DNA of 64,000 nucleotides from positions 434,001 to 498,000 of the forward strand of contig JADLZK010001918.1 in assembly GCA_015847255.1 (NCBI GenBank). Direction: 5' to 3'. This document shows positions 23,230 to 34,350 of the stretch, one piece after another. Both the position numbers and the translations under genes were made by a program. Numbering within the stretch: position 1 is the first letter of the stretch; every line of letters starts with the position of its first letter. Under the pieces are notes generated by a model, which was not told the DNA's origin, did no database searches, and saw only the letters and a list, made by a program, of their open reading frames with translations. The DNA comes from Hyparrhenia diplandra. Its lineage: Eukaryota; Streptophyta; Magnoliopsida; Poales; Poaceae.

Positions 23230-23760
23230 GAATGTGTTATGGTTAGAGATTGTATGAGAATTGTAAAACCGTTAGGGTTTCCGACGGACGACCGTAGATT
23301 TTTCGCGAATGTGTTAGGGTTTCCGATGATTTTAGTTTTTTTTTTGAATGTGTGTTAGGGTTTCCGACGGCGCTAATCGTAGATTTTTTTCGCGAATGTG
23401 TTAGGGTTTCGACGGCTAACTATACTTTTCGATGAATGCATGTGTTATGGTTTCCGACGACGCCGGACGTTTTCGGTCCCATGTAACATGTCAAATTGAA
23501 ACTTAGTTTTTCCGACGAAAGAACTAAACTAAAAAACCGTGGCCCCCGATGAATCCATGTGTTAGGCTTTCCGATCCATGTATACAAAGAGTTCAATGTA
23601 ACATGTCAAATTGAAACTTAGTTTTTCCGAAGAAAGCACGCATGTTAGGGTTTTCGACGAAAGAACTAAACTAAAAACTTACTTCCCGACGAATCCATGT
23701 GTTAGGGTTTCTGGCGACGTCAAACGTGTTCTGATGTACAACGTAACATGTAAAATAAAA
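23230..23760 (+). repeat. Degenerate repeats with GTTAGGGTTTCCGACG
   Basis: About eight spaced copies of GTGTTAGGGTTTCCGA or close variants, and two copies of ATGTAACATGTCAAATTGAA with AACTTAGTTTTTCCGA (near 23478 and 23600). This looks like tandem decay within an intron or leader of the CACTA second gene. Confidence 0.6.
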
Positions 23761-23788
23761 ACTTAGTATGTTTTTTTTTTTTTTTCAG

Positions 23789-24074
23789 AGGATATAGATG
23801 GCGATCCAAGAGACAACATCAACATGGACGATGAAGAAGTAATGATGAATATTATCCACGGTGGTGGCAATGATGAAGTTGACGATCATAATAATAATGA
23901 AATGGAAGATGGAGATGTCGACCAATACTTAATGGATTTTGTGCAGAACAACCCAGGCAGTTATGACGAGGAGGTATATATGTGTTCATTTTGTAAGAAT
24001 TAATATATATCTATATATATATATATATATATATATAAGATTTTCTTCTTATTTGAAATGTCTTTGTATATCGC

Positions 24075-24152
<78 letters not shown>

Positions 24153-27100
24153 ATTTTCTTCTTATTTGAAATGTCTTTGTATATCAGCCTTACGCATCAA
24201 CATCAACTACCGCCAATAGTAAGACAACTCGAGGGCCACGTGAAGCCGTTGGAGGGCCGATATATCATCTCGTAGTTCCATGTGGGAAGAGGACAAGTGC
24301 TAGGAGAACATGCCAAAAAATATATATACCACTTGTGGGTACCTTGTAAGGGAAAGGATCCCGATCACATGTCGGCTATGGAAGAAGAGGAAGAGTGCAC
24401 CTCATATTAGTTACGTCTCTGATGCTGACAAAGCTATAATCTGGCAAGAGGTTGAATTGAAATTCTCATTTGACACAGATAATTACCACGATGTCATCAC
24501 CCATGACGATTTGGTAGCTAGAGTTTATAACTGGACTATGCAGGAAATGGCCAAACAATTCGTGTCCTGGAAGAAGGATTTGTACAACAAATATGTCAAG
24601 AAGAATCTGACTCCAAATTGGTTAGTTCCAGCTCCGATTGCCAAGCAGAGACCGTATTGGGACGAATTTGTGGAGTACAAGACTTCAGAGGAGGCAATGG
24701 AACTTTCGAGAAAGAACCAACAAAATGCCAGAAGAAAGGAGTACCACCACCGCTTAGGGTCTGGTGGCTATGCAAGTTCCATTCCTAAGTGGAGAAAAAA
24801 AGAAGAGGAGCTTCTCAGCAAGGGGATCACACCGTAAAACACTCAACTGGCCCGAACGCATCACTAAGCGGGTGGCTTTTGGGTCATGGGGACAATTGTG
24901 CCCGTGAGACCGGCAAGGTAATTCATGGCCAAAAACTTGAGGAGGCAACAAGAAGATTGATGGACATTTTTCAAGCAAAAAATGATGGCTTGTTCAGGCC
25001 CAAGAGAGAGAGAGACAAACTTACATATGCCATTGGGACCGCTGAGCACACCGGGCGAACAAGAGGCAAAGGGGCTGTTCCGTGGAAGTTTGGTTTCCCG
25101 TGATGACATCGGTACCTATAGAACCCACCAGAGAAGGAAGGAGCTTGAGTTAGAGCACATGCGCATGTTGGAGCAATATCTTTAACGCAGTTGAAGGAAA
25201 AGGAAGCGAAATGCAAGCAAAAATGCAAGAAGAAATCAAAAGGCAAGTCCAAACTACAATTGAATGAGCCGCTTCGGTGCACCGGTATTTGCAGCTCGGT
25301 AGCCACTCTGATCAAGTGAGAAGCAGCTGTGCTTCCACACAACAACCAAGTCTTGTTGACACGGACCTGCGCTTCCCTGTGGATGACATCACTGAGAAGT
25401 TGACACCTCGCGAGCCGCACATCCCAAAGGAGGGTGGCGAAGACGGTGAAGGTGGCCATTGCGGTTGTTAGTCCGATTGACCGTACCAAGACACCAAGAC
25501 TTCACTAAGACGCGAAGTAATACCACCGGGATTTGCTGCCGTCTCGGTGGATAAAGTGGTTGAAGGTTACGCCGACGTGGATCTTGAAATTGAAGGAGGT
25601 GACGGGGATACAAAACTAGGAGACGTTGAGAAGCAATTTATTGCATGGCGTAAACGATACATTGTTATTCCTGGGATGCCGATGCCGCGGCCGCCTCCCG
25701 AAGTTACCACAACCCCTGGAAAGGATGGCTCCCGGAGGATCGTAATAGTCGGGCGGTGGTTACGATGGCCCAATAGAAGACTCGACGGCATCCCCGGCCG
25801 CATCTCAAAGGCATTCGCCCTTTGCCTCCACCACCACCACCACCACCACCACCTCCAGGGCCGCCACCAGCGCCGGCAAAGGTGCAGTCACCGCCGCCAA
25901 CGCAGTCTGCAATGCCTCCTCCCATGACAAAGGCAACTAAGAAGGCAACAAAGGCAACGCAGTCTTCAGCGCAGCAGGCGAAGAAAATATTGACCAAGAA
26001 ACGAAAAAGCTCATTCCCAAGAAATTGCCCGGTGAAATGAGTAAGGAGGAATTGACGCTGATGTCAAAGAAATAAACAAAAATTATTCAAGTCGGTGTGC
26101 CCGAAGAAGGCGGCGGAGAGGCAAGAGCGGCGGAGCTCAAGACCGACTTCCTACCTCAAAACGTGCTTAGACGTAAAAATAGAAGCTAGGAAAAAGAAAG
26201 ATAAGGATTCAAGCAAGCCCTCGCCACTTTCGGACTTTGACCGCACTCTTTTCAAGGAAATTGACCCAAAGAGAAGGAAGAAGAGTCAAAGTGTTCCACA
26301 GCTTGGAGATACGTCACGACCACTTTCGGTGAAGTGTTCGATCAATACGGTTCGAACACGTAGTACATAAAGTTTCTATTTGGTGCATCGGTTAATACCG
26401 GTGAGCTTTTAGAGTACTATATTGCTAGTGGTATGGACATGAACAGTGATCTTTGAGGCAAATGATAGATGATGACCAAGTATAGAACCTTTTAATTGGG
26501 CGAGTCTATGGGATCCCGATAGATGTTCTAGCCCGGGTACTCAAATGTATGAGCTAAACAGAAGTACCTAGACTTGTGTGCAAAAGGACAAGACAAATTT
26601 GGGGTCGACTAAGAAACCGGTGGGGAACGGCGATGACGTCATGTGGGTTGATTTTTGTGAATTGCACCAACTATTCCACCGGACCTCCCTCGACAAAAGC
26701 ATCCTCGGCATTTATTGTTTGTAAGTGATTCTTTCTCTGTTTACTAATACGTCAATATGTCCCCATAATATATGTATGTGTCTAATACCATATACTCTTT
26801 TCGACCATATATGTAGATCTTGGATTCAACATTTTCGAATCAAGGAGCGTCATCGATATTGGATACATTGATCCTTATATCGCACAAAAAACCCGGGAAC
26901 ATATTATGGTTTGAAAGTAGATACAGAGAAAAAATATAAAGATGTTCCTCGAGCAACACCGCACCGACAAGAGGGTAGTAATGTTCCCATACGGATTCAA
27001 GTGAGTGTTCCTAACATTGACAATCATGTTCTTCATAATAACCTTTCTTTCTAGCTACCTCAACCGTTTACACATGCAAAGTGGACACCGGATATTGTTT

Positions 27101-27830
27101 CACATCGAGCAATCAAGAAGTCACCTCACAATCTTTGACTCGTTGAGATGGCCCCGAGAGTGGTGCGAAGATATGATCGAAATAATTCGGGGGTAATCGC
27201 ATAAACCTCGTCAATTTTATATATACTCAAGATTTTCAAACCCTTTGCTTATGTGTTAATTAATAGTCTAGTTTTTTTGTTCTATTGTGCGGGGTTTGGG
27301 CAGAGATAAAACATGAACATAACATGACCGATCGTGCAAACAAGAACTGAATGTTCAACTATTCGGTATGTACTGTATATATGGTTACATTAATTCAAGT
27401 CCCTATATTGCTTCATATATATGACAAATGACTCTTTTTTATCTTAAAGTGGGGTCTACAACAACCGCAGGGGAGCAGTCATTGTGGATTATATTGTTGC
27501 GAGAATATCAGGATAAATTCCACCAATTACACCGAGCATGAAGCAGTGCGTATGTACATCAAAGTCTGTTGTTATTGACGTCGTTATTTATATTTATATA
27601 ACTAATCATATTATCTTTATCTTATATATACTAATACTTTTTATTTAACTCTAATTGCAGGCGAGGAGGTTAATGGAGAAGACATTAAAAGAAACGCATC
27701 TTGAAGCCATGCAAGAGTCTATTGCGGATTTATTAATACCCGGATCCTAGAGCCTTCCGGCGAGTTCTACAACGACATCAATGACAAATGGCTGCCAAAG
27801 GATCCTCTGCACTGTAATCGGGACATGTAG
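23789..27830 (+). pseudogene. CACTA second gene: transposase-24-like region plus Ulp1-like protease
   Basis: The first clear exon (23789-23973, after TTTTTCAG and before GTATAT) is open and acidic (DIDGDPRDNINMDDEE, ending QNNPGSYDEE). Next, about 24330-24840 encodes DADKAIIWQEVELKFSFDTD and WRKKEEELL, typical of plant Ptta/En-Spm proteins. A proline-rich run lies at 25822-25900. From about 26640 come pieces of a C48 cysteine protease: GHRILFHIEQSRSHLTIFDS (27080-27140, His and Asp region) and GSSHCGLYCCENIR (about 27470-27515, catalytic Cys region). The end, KWLPKDPLHCNRDM, stops at 27830. A one-base loss near 27730 and others break it. Confidence 0.8.
24010..24186. repeat. (TA)n microsatellite with duplicated splice-acceptor segment
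   Basis: Inside an intron of the CACTA second gene, two TA runs (about 24016-24038 and 24080-24150) are each followed by AAGATTTTCTTCTTATTTGA and AATGTCTTTGTATATC. The second copy ends in the acceptor-like TATATCAG at 24186. The unit of repeat plus tail has been duplicated. Confidence 0.8.
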
Positions 27831-28292
27831 TATTATCGTAATATGTAATCGAGACATGTATGAACAACTTATATATATTTGTGCTTGAACAATTACTAAT
27901 GTGTAATATATATGTGTGTGCTTTAATATATAAATATAAGTGTGTGCTTTAATATATATATATATATATTTATGTGCGCTTTAATATATGTGTATATATA
28001 TATATATTACAAATTAATAAGCCTTATTCGAATGCTATTAGGAATGAAAATAAACAATTGGCACGGACTAAAAAAACCTTTACTCCCGGTTGGTGGTACC
28101 AACCGAGTAAAGCCTCTCGCCGGCCACGTGCGTGCTCGGCGAAGCTTTACTCCCGGTTGGTACCACCAACCGGGAGTAAAGCCCCCTCTAGTCCCGGTTC
28201 GAATACTTTTACTCCCCAACTCGTGTTCCCGGTTCCATAACGGGACTAAAGGCCCTAACGAGCCGGGATTAAAAGTCATTTCTGTACTAGTG

Positions 28293-29136
28293 TAACTTGC
28301 ACATGGCAACACATCCTCATTCGGTTTCTATTCCCAATGTTTCACATTCTCATAGTAGAAACCTTGCCTCTGGTTGGCCAATGCCAATGAACTACCATGT
28401 AGCCAACACGGTATCGACACTGCATTTTATTTCTATTACTTTCACGAGTTCACCAACCCGTGCTCTCGCACGAGTAAGAATTTTGGTTACAATCTTATGA
28501 GACAGTAACTAATAAGATAAAAATAACTTATATTCAACATCCATTTGTCTTCACTTATGTTCTAAAATTACAGCTATATATATGTACCCTATATCCATTT
28601 GTCTTCACTTATATCTTTACTTATGTTCCATCAAAATTTTATTTTTTTTCATCAAAATCCATAGATCTTCTTTCTTTACTTAGTACCTATGTGCATCTCA
28701 TATACATTTAATTGAAATATAAACTATGATAGTTTTAGTTGCAATAAATAATTTGATGATATTAACTTAACTTTTTTTTCTTTTCCTATAAGTTTAAGCT
28801 TATAAGTCCTTAGATACAAAAACTATTATTTACAATGGTGATTATAGTCTACCAATCTGATGGCGCAATTTTTTTTTTTCTATCGAAGTTTAGGATCTGT
28901 CTTTTTTTTATTTCTAGGGATAATTATTTGATGCCAAAAATAAATTCTAGAGCACACAAGCAAGCGGCGAACAACCAAACAAGGGCCTAATTTCTATATG
29001 GTGAATTTGGATGCAGGGTTTTGGAAAATAGTTTTTTTTTTGGTTGTGCGGGAAAATAAATCAAGTTTTAGTTGATAATTATAAAAAGTTCATATTTTTA
29101 GTGATTTTTAAAATGATGCAAAAACAAGGGTGTTAC
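28293..29136. other. Unit sequence and AT-rich sequence, no gene
   Basis: 28300-28420 resembles 63716-63850 and 15590-15660 (CAATGCCAATGAACTACCAT-like blocks). The rest is AT-rich. It ends in GGGTGTTACA (29127-29136), which resembles an LTR tip, but no matching start was found. Confidence 0.35.
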
Positions 29137-29239
29137 AGCCACTGTCTTACCCCCGCACCCCCTTTTTTCCGCCCTCTAAGATCGGCACGGACACTCTGCT
29201 GATGTCGGTCCAAAGGTTATTGTTGTGACACAAGAACCA

Positions 29240-29880
29240 TGTTGAAAGTTGATAAATACCAAAAACTTGGAACTATATGCAACTAGTACCATATCAAGTG
29301 AACGCACACAACAATCTAGGTATGCACATAGTTAGGGGAAAGTGTGAACAATAATGTCTAAAGTATCATAAAAATTGCTAACTTGAAATCCATCATCGTA
29401 GAAGTTTTAAATCAGGACCTTGGCGCTACTGGAAAGCAAACCGAACAGAGGTACAAGGGCAGACATGGCTGAAACTGATGAATACACTATCATATGGCCA
29501 TTGGCAGCTTGATGACCGAACATGCACCTATTACTAGATTGTTCAACCAAATTAAGCATTCGACATGTTATTGTGGTAATTTGTATCTACTCCTAGCCTG
29601 GTTGTTGCACACTGGTTGCAATTAACTCATACTAATTATTTATCTCATCCCTCGGCTGCATAAATTCCATTGTTATTCTCTTTTCCAAACAAGAGCACTC
29701 TGCACGTTGTGTTAATGCAGGAGAAACTGCAAACAAGATACATAACAGATCAATAAATCGTGCTACAAAAACACTGTAGTTGCTAGGCCAAGAGGAAAAG
29801 GAAGATGCACAGTGCTACATGAATAACTCTAATAATCCCTCTGGTGTAAAGCAATAGTAGAAGCACAACAAGCATCTACT
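29240..29880 (-). repeat. Body of a PHAS-like unit, promoter and site missing (E)
   Basis: It has the shared body blocks (GTCTAAAGTATCATAAAAAT, TGGCAGCTTGATGACCGAAC, AGGAGAAACTGCAAACAAG). The part that would hold the miR2118-like site is absent; the sequence diverges after about 29,850. Confidence 0.55.
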
Positions 29881-30359
29881 AGGAAATTAACGTTTTATTT
29901 AAATTGTCATCAAGAGGGGTGCCATTGCGATACACAGATGAAACAATTAACATATTGTATATACAACTAACTGTTTGTGTACTGTCTGCTTTTTGGTTTG
30001 ATCCAATGGCACCCCACAGAAGAGAAGAGGTGGCCTACCTGCAAAGACGACGTCTTGGTCTTAGGTGTATATATATGTAGGAAGCCACGTGGTATGTGTA
30101 GGAGGGATGTATATGGAGCTTCAATTGTTTTGAAATTTTGGTTCTAATCTACTAGCTAAGCAATGTCAGTATAAGAAGAACATGGACTGACTTTATGAGG
30201 AATAGTAGTTGCCAGCTCTGAGTAGGTACAACTTGTGAGAGAGGGCTTACGACGTGCCCGCCAGTGAGATCTCAGACTGAAGGCTTGGCAAATCATAGAA
30301 CGACAAAAACATGTTTACGTGATGAGCAGGGAAGTAGTTTGCACAGAATAAATTGGCTA

Positions 30360-30431
30360 GATCAACCAAGGTTTTTTTTTTTTTGACAATTATGGATCAA
30401 CCAAGGGTTGACAATTATGGATCAACCAAGG
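30360..30431 (-). mobile_element. Poly(A)-only micro-retroposon, tandem duplicated
   Basis: GATCAACCAAGG occurs three times (30360-30371, 30395-30406, 30420-30431). Between the first two lie 13 T and GACAATTATG, and between the last two GTTGACAATTATG. Read on the - strand, the insert is CATAATTGTC plus a poly(A) run. The TTGTC-A(n) tail is shared with the insertion at 55962. Confidence 0.55.
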
Positions 30432-30884
30432 AGGTTTTGTAGTATTTTTGAAGTAGGAACCAAAGAGGAAACTTTCAAGGAGAGACCTGGGAAGGATTAA
30501 TTATCTCACCTAATAAACTCTGAAGAAGAGCTTTCAATAATGAGATCGCCTTAACTACGATCAGAGTAAAAGAAATTAAATATGCTCAGAGAGATTCTAT
30601 TCCTTTTTTTAATCTTGATTTGTTTTGTAGTCTTTTTCCACCCTAAAGATTCATCAAAAAATAATGTGAATCAAATTTCCACTAATTAAGAAAAAAGCCG
30701 TGCTAGGCCATGTAGCTCAAGTTGAGAGTTTTAGGACATTGCACTTTAGGAGTCTATGAAGCTGTAATCAGAAATGCTCCCTGGCTCGACTTATGGCCAG
30801 GTCTCTAGGGTAGGCCTGATGTCTTGCACTGTGCGGACAAGGTAGCCTTGCCGAGGGAAATGTTTGTGTGGTGGTGGTGCCCAT

Positions 30885-32068
30885 CACTACTACCTAAAAC
30901 GTTTTCCGTGGCGGTCGTTTTTGGTTTTGCGTGGCGGGCACGGCTGCCCGTCACTAACCAAAGGTCACGGTTAATCGCGTGATTAACCATGATGGGCTAC
31001 AGTGCCCGCCACGCTTAACTGATTTTGTGTGGCGGGCAGATTAGGATGCCCGCCACGGCCAAAAAAAAAAAAAATAAAAGACCCTAGACATTCCCGCCGA
31101 GCCCATCACGGGCCCGTCGAGCCCATCTAGGGTTCGATTGCCCCCGCCGCCGCCGGAGACCGCCTCGATCCCACCGCCACCGCCGGCGGCCGTGCCCGCC
31201 TAGATCCGGGCCGGAAGCCGTGCCCCGCCTGGATCCGCCGCCGGGTGGCTAGAATCGCCGCAGAAGCCGTGCGCGCCGCCGGAAGCCGTACCCGACTGGA
31301 TCTGCCGCCGGCCACCGTGCCCGCCTCGATCCGCCGCCGAAGTGCTGGAACCGCCGCCCGGCCGCGCGCCCGCTTTGTGACGCCGCCGCCGCCGTGCTTG
31401 GTTGGATCCACCGCCGGGGAGCCGCCCGGGCCGCTGATTCGCCGCAGAGGGCCGACCCGCATGGATCCGCCTCCTTCCGCCGGATCCGGCCTTGTCCGGC
31501 GTGGAGACGCCGGGAACCGCCCTGGCCGCCGTGCTCGGTTGGATCCATCGCTTGGGTGGAGAAGGGAGGGGCAGCGCCGTCGCTTTGAGGAGGAGGGGGG
31601 GGCGGCGCCGTCGTGTGGTGGAGGAGGGAGGGGATGGCCGGCGCCCGCCTCGTGTGGTGGAGGAGGGAGGGAATCGGAGGGGGCGACCGTGAAGAGAGGG
31701 AGGGAGCACCGTCGAAATGAAAGGAGGGAGGGGCCGGCTGTGAAGAATGAAAGGAGTGCCCACCTGAAAACCCTAGAGACCATATATATATGGCCCGATA
31801 AGAAGTCTAGCTGGGCTTAGTCGTGGGCCTCGATGTTTTTTAGCTGACGGGCCTTTCTAATGTGACCGCCACGTAAAATGGGTGCATTTTGTGTGGCGGG
31901 CGATTTTAAGATGCCCGCCACGCAAAATCTATTTTCCGTGGCGGGCAAAAATATCCGCCACGGAAAATAAAACTGCTGCGTGGCGGTGATATTTTCCGTG
32001 ACGGGCAAAAATTGTGCCCGCCACGGAAAATATATTGAGCATCACACAAAATCATTTCGGTACTAGTG
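30885..32068 (+). mobile_element. Non-autonomous CACTA element with GC-rich core
   Basis: The ends are CACTACTACCTAAAACG (30885) and, inverted, CACTAGTACCGAAATGA (32068). The flanks are a perfect 3-bp duplication, CAT (30882-30884, 32069-32071). Subterminal repeats carry GTGGCGGGC and its complement GCCCGCCAC on both sides. The centre (31130-31720) is very GC-rich and has open frames on both strands with no family motif. It has no transposase and would rely on one in trans. Confidence 0.9.
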
Positions 32069-34342
32069 CATGTAACGACAGCAGAGAACGACGTGACATA
32101 AGCTTTTCGCCAAACTAAGGCTAACTCCGGATGTGTCACATTCCTAACTGGAGCCTCAACAGTAGTTGCGAAAAACTTGTCATCCTTTTGTGTTTTGTTG
32201 TCCCTTCATTGGCGTAGCTTTATTTAAATAGGGTGCACACGTATTACATTGAGCATCCATATTTTCATTCTTACACCAACCAAGTAAGTACATTTATCTA
32301 AAGCACACCACACGTGTATTCTCAGGAATTCTGGCTATATATAAAACATTGGCATGGCTGAAACAAATTGTTTGTTGCATCCACGGCCCTTTAGTAATAG
32401 ATAATAATGAGGAAAACTTAGTGTTGGCACAAAAAAAGTGGCAATACTTAAAGTGATAGGTATTATATCACAAAATAAAGAACCTTGTCTGCATCCTGCC
32501 AACACCAAATGGTCTAGTATACGGCACACATGATGGACCACGATTCTTGTGCTGCTTCTCGTTCCCCGGAAGGGATAAATCTCACTGTTTCGAAGTGGTG
32601 GATGACTGTGTTTACAAGGAAACCAGAAAACATGTAAATGTCACAGTTAAGTGGCAAATTCGAATAATTACTTTGTTTACAATGAAACTATAAAAATGCC
32701 ACCGAATCTCTCATGTAGGAGGGGCCCATCACACTCCCATCCCATACAGAAAAGAAGACATTTTAGCTTTTGTTGGTCATGTAGATGTTGGCTTAGCAAT
32801 ATATGGATCGGGAGCCATGGTTTTTGTTGGAATGTTTTGTTGGAATGTTGTACGTAGCTTAAATTTTGTCGTGTTCCAGACATCTGGAGGTACTTCTCAA
32901 GAACATTATACAAAATGTTAACATGTGTGTTTCGTATCTAATTATAATGGGGATCCGACAGATAATAACCTTAAAGAGGTGCGTAGAACTGAAAAAATGA
33001 CCAATGAACCATTAGTATCTGACTATGGGGAAATACTAGAATGTCACATGTAGGCTTCAAACAGATGCAAACGAAAGACTATCTGACCTTACAAAATTCT
33101 TTGTTATATTGATCCAGCCGCATCAGCACCACCATTCAAAAACATTCAATCCCTTGTCAGGAAGTGAATTGATATAGTACCATACACACGAAATCGTAGC
33201 TTGATTGTGGCTATTCTAATTGTAGCTGATTTTCTAGATGGACACAAGCTCATAATAGGGTAATCTTGATCAATTAGGACTAGTTATTAATTGAAGCTAA
33301 ACATTAGCCTATAAATTAACTAGTGTTGGCTATAGCTAGTTGACTAGCAACTAGGTATAGGTTTGGCTAAAATGGATCACACCTATTTGCCCCTCTGTTT
33401 GGATGAGCTACGGCCAAAAATTAGTTGGCTAACAATTAGACCTTTATATGCACCCAGATAAGCCCTTCATGGAGCTATCAACGTAGGTTTTGTGTTCATG
33501 GATACTCGGACAGATTCCACGAATAAAGTCATAATAGATAACATTAGCACGTCATCAATAACTAGTCTCAAATGGCGTTATCATTCTAAAAGCATTGTCT
33601 CAATAAATAAGGTAATAAAAATGTAAATAATTGTAACTTCGTCAAACAACGGACAATGTAGTTTACAGTGTAATAATCGCTCCAGGATGAGGACAAATTA
33701 GCTGGATGTCAAATAAACCACCTTAACCAATAATCCCTTGATCCCTGGTCATGTATATGGCCAGGTACGCATCTATTGCACCTGGCTTTCTTTTTTGCCA
33801 TATAGTTGGATTCTTGTAAGGCCCCTCAAATCTTCAGGGGACGTTGCAGCCTGAGATTTTGGCTCATTTGTTTCAAATTTAGTGCAGCTCCAAACTTCAC
33901 GGCCTGTGCCTGGATCAACATGGATCAAACAGAATGAGTCATTTTGTAGGTTCATCCAACGGTGAGAACAAATTATTTGTATTCAAGCTCCATTGAATTT
34001 TCTATCTAACCTTTGATAGAGAAGGTTATACCATAGACTTGACATACATTGTTCAAGATGTGCTAAATGGCCGCAAGGTAGAATGACTGGACCAATGAGC
34101 ATAGTCAATGCTATGCCTTACCGTAAGAAACTTCATGTAAATATAGGATGCCCAGCCGGGTTGCAATTGATTGTAACAGATCATACTAGATTATTGCATA
34201 TTCAAATCGAAGTTGAGATCGGGTAGAGCACGAGCTGAAATCAAGCCACACCGACGTGCAAGACAATCTGAATAGATCAATTGGAAACCAAGCTAGCGAA
34301 AACATATGAGATACCACTGCCACTTTGGCAGCTTGATGGCGA
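32069..34342. other. Degenerate unit sequence and possible MITE remnant
   Basis: 32790-33120 matches the block at 54930-55160, 59390-59480 and 63940-64000 (GGATCGGGAGCCATGG). 33240-33430, with CTGTTTGGATGAGC then TTAGTTGGCTAACAATTAG, looks like a MITE end, but no second end was found. 34190-34342 is unit body leading into the hAT insertion. No RNA gene is seen. Confidence 0.4.
33773..33955 (-). other. Short open frame, possible gene fragment
   Basis: A 60-residue open frame contains HVDPGTGREVWSCTKFETNE and later SPEDLRGLTRIQLYG. Its composition looks protein-like and does not resemble the surrounding units. No family is recognised. It may be a captured fragment or chance. Confidence 0.25.
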
Positions 34343-34350
34343 ACATGGAC

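Larger units (their letters stand above)
17596..28292 (+). mobile_element. CACTA (En/Spm) transposon, full length, decayed
   Basis: The ends are CACTACTACAGAACTGAC (17596) and, inverted, CACTAGTACAGAAATGAC (28292). Just inside are CTTTTTAGTCCCG and CTTTTAATCCCG. Subterminal arrays of TTTACTCCCGGTTGG and its complement lie at 17640-18020, 22430-22590 and 28075-28270. The flanking triplets are TCA and TAA, a poor 3-bp duplication. It carries a TNP2-type transposase region and a second gene with a Ulp1-like protease domain, both broken. The length, 10.7 kb, is normal for grass CACTA elements. Confidence 0.88.

Noticed and set aside
23230..23760. GTTAGGGTTT repeats as interstitial telomeric sequence
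   Set aside because: The copies are spaced tens of bases apart and embedded in a longer degenerate repeat, unlike contiguous TTTAGGG arrays.
28455..28475. CGTGCTCTCGCACG hairpin as a second Helitron end
   Set aside because: It is not followed by CTRR at the expected distance.
29127..29136. GGGTGTTACA as an LTR end
   Set aside because: No TGTAACACC-type start and no 5-bp duplication was found to its left.
31127..31820. Open frames of 187-218 codons in the GC-rich core of the short CACTA element
   Set aside because: Same composition artefact, with open frames in several phases on both strands. No recognisable domain.
33773..33955. 60-residue frame as a functional small gene
   Set aside because: It looks protein-like, but no promoter, partner exon or family was recognised. 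Kept only as a low-confidence fragment.
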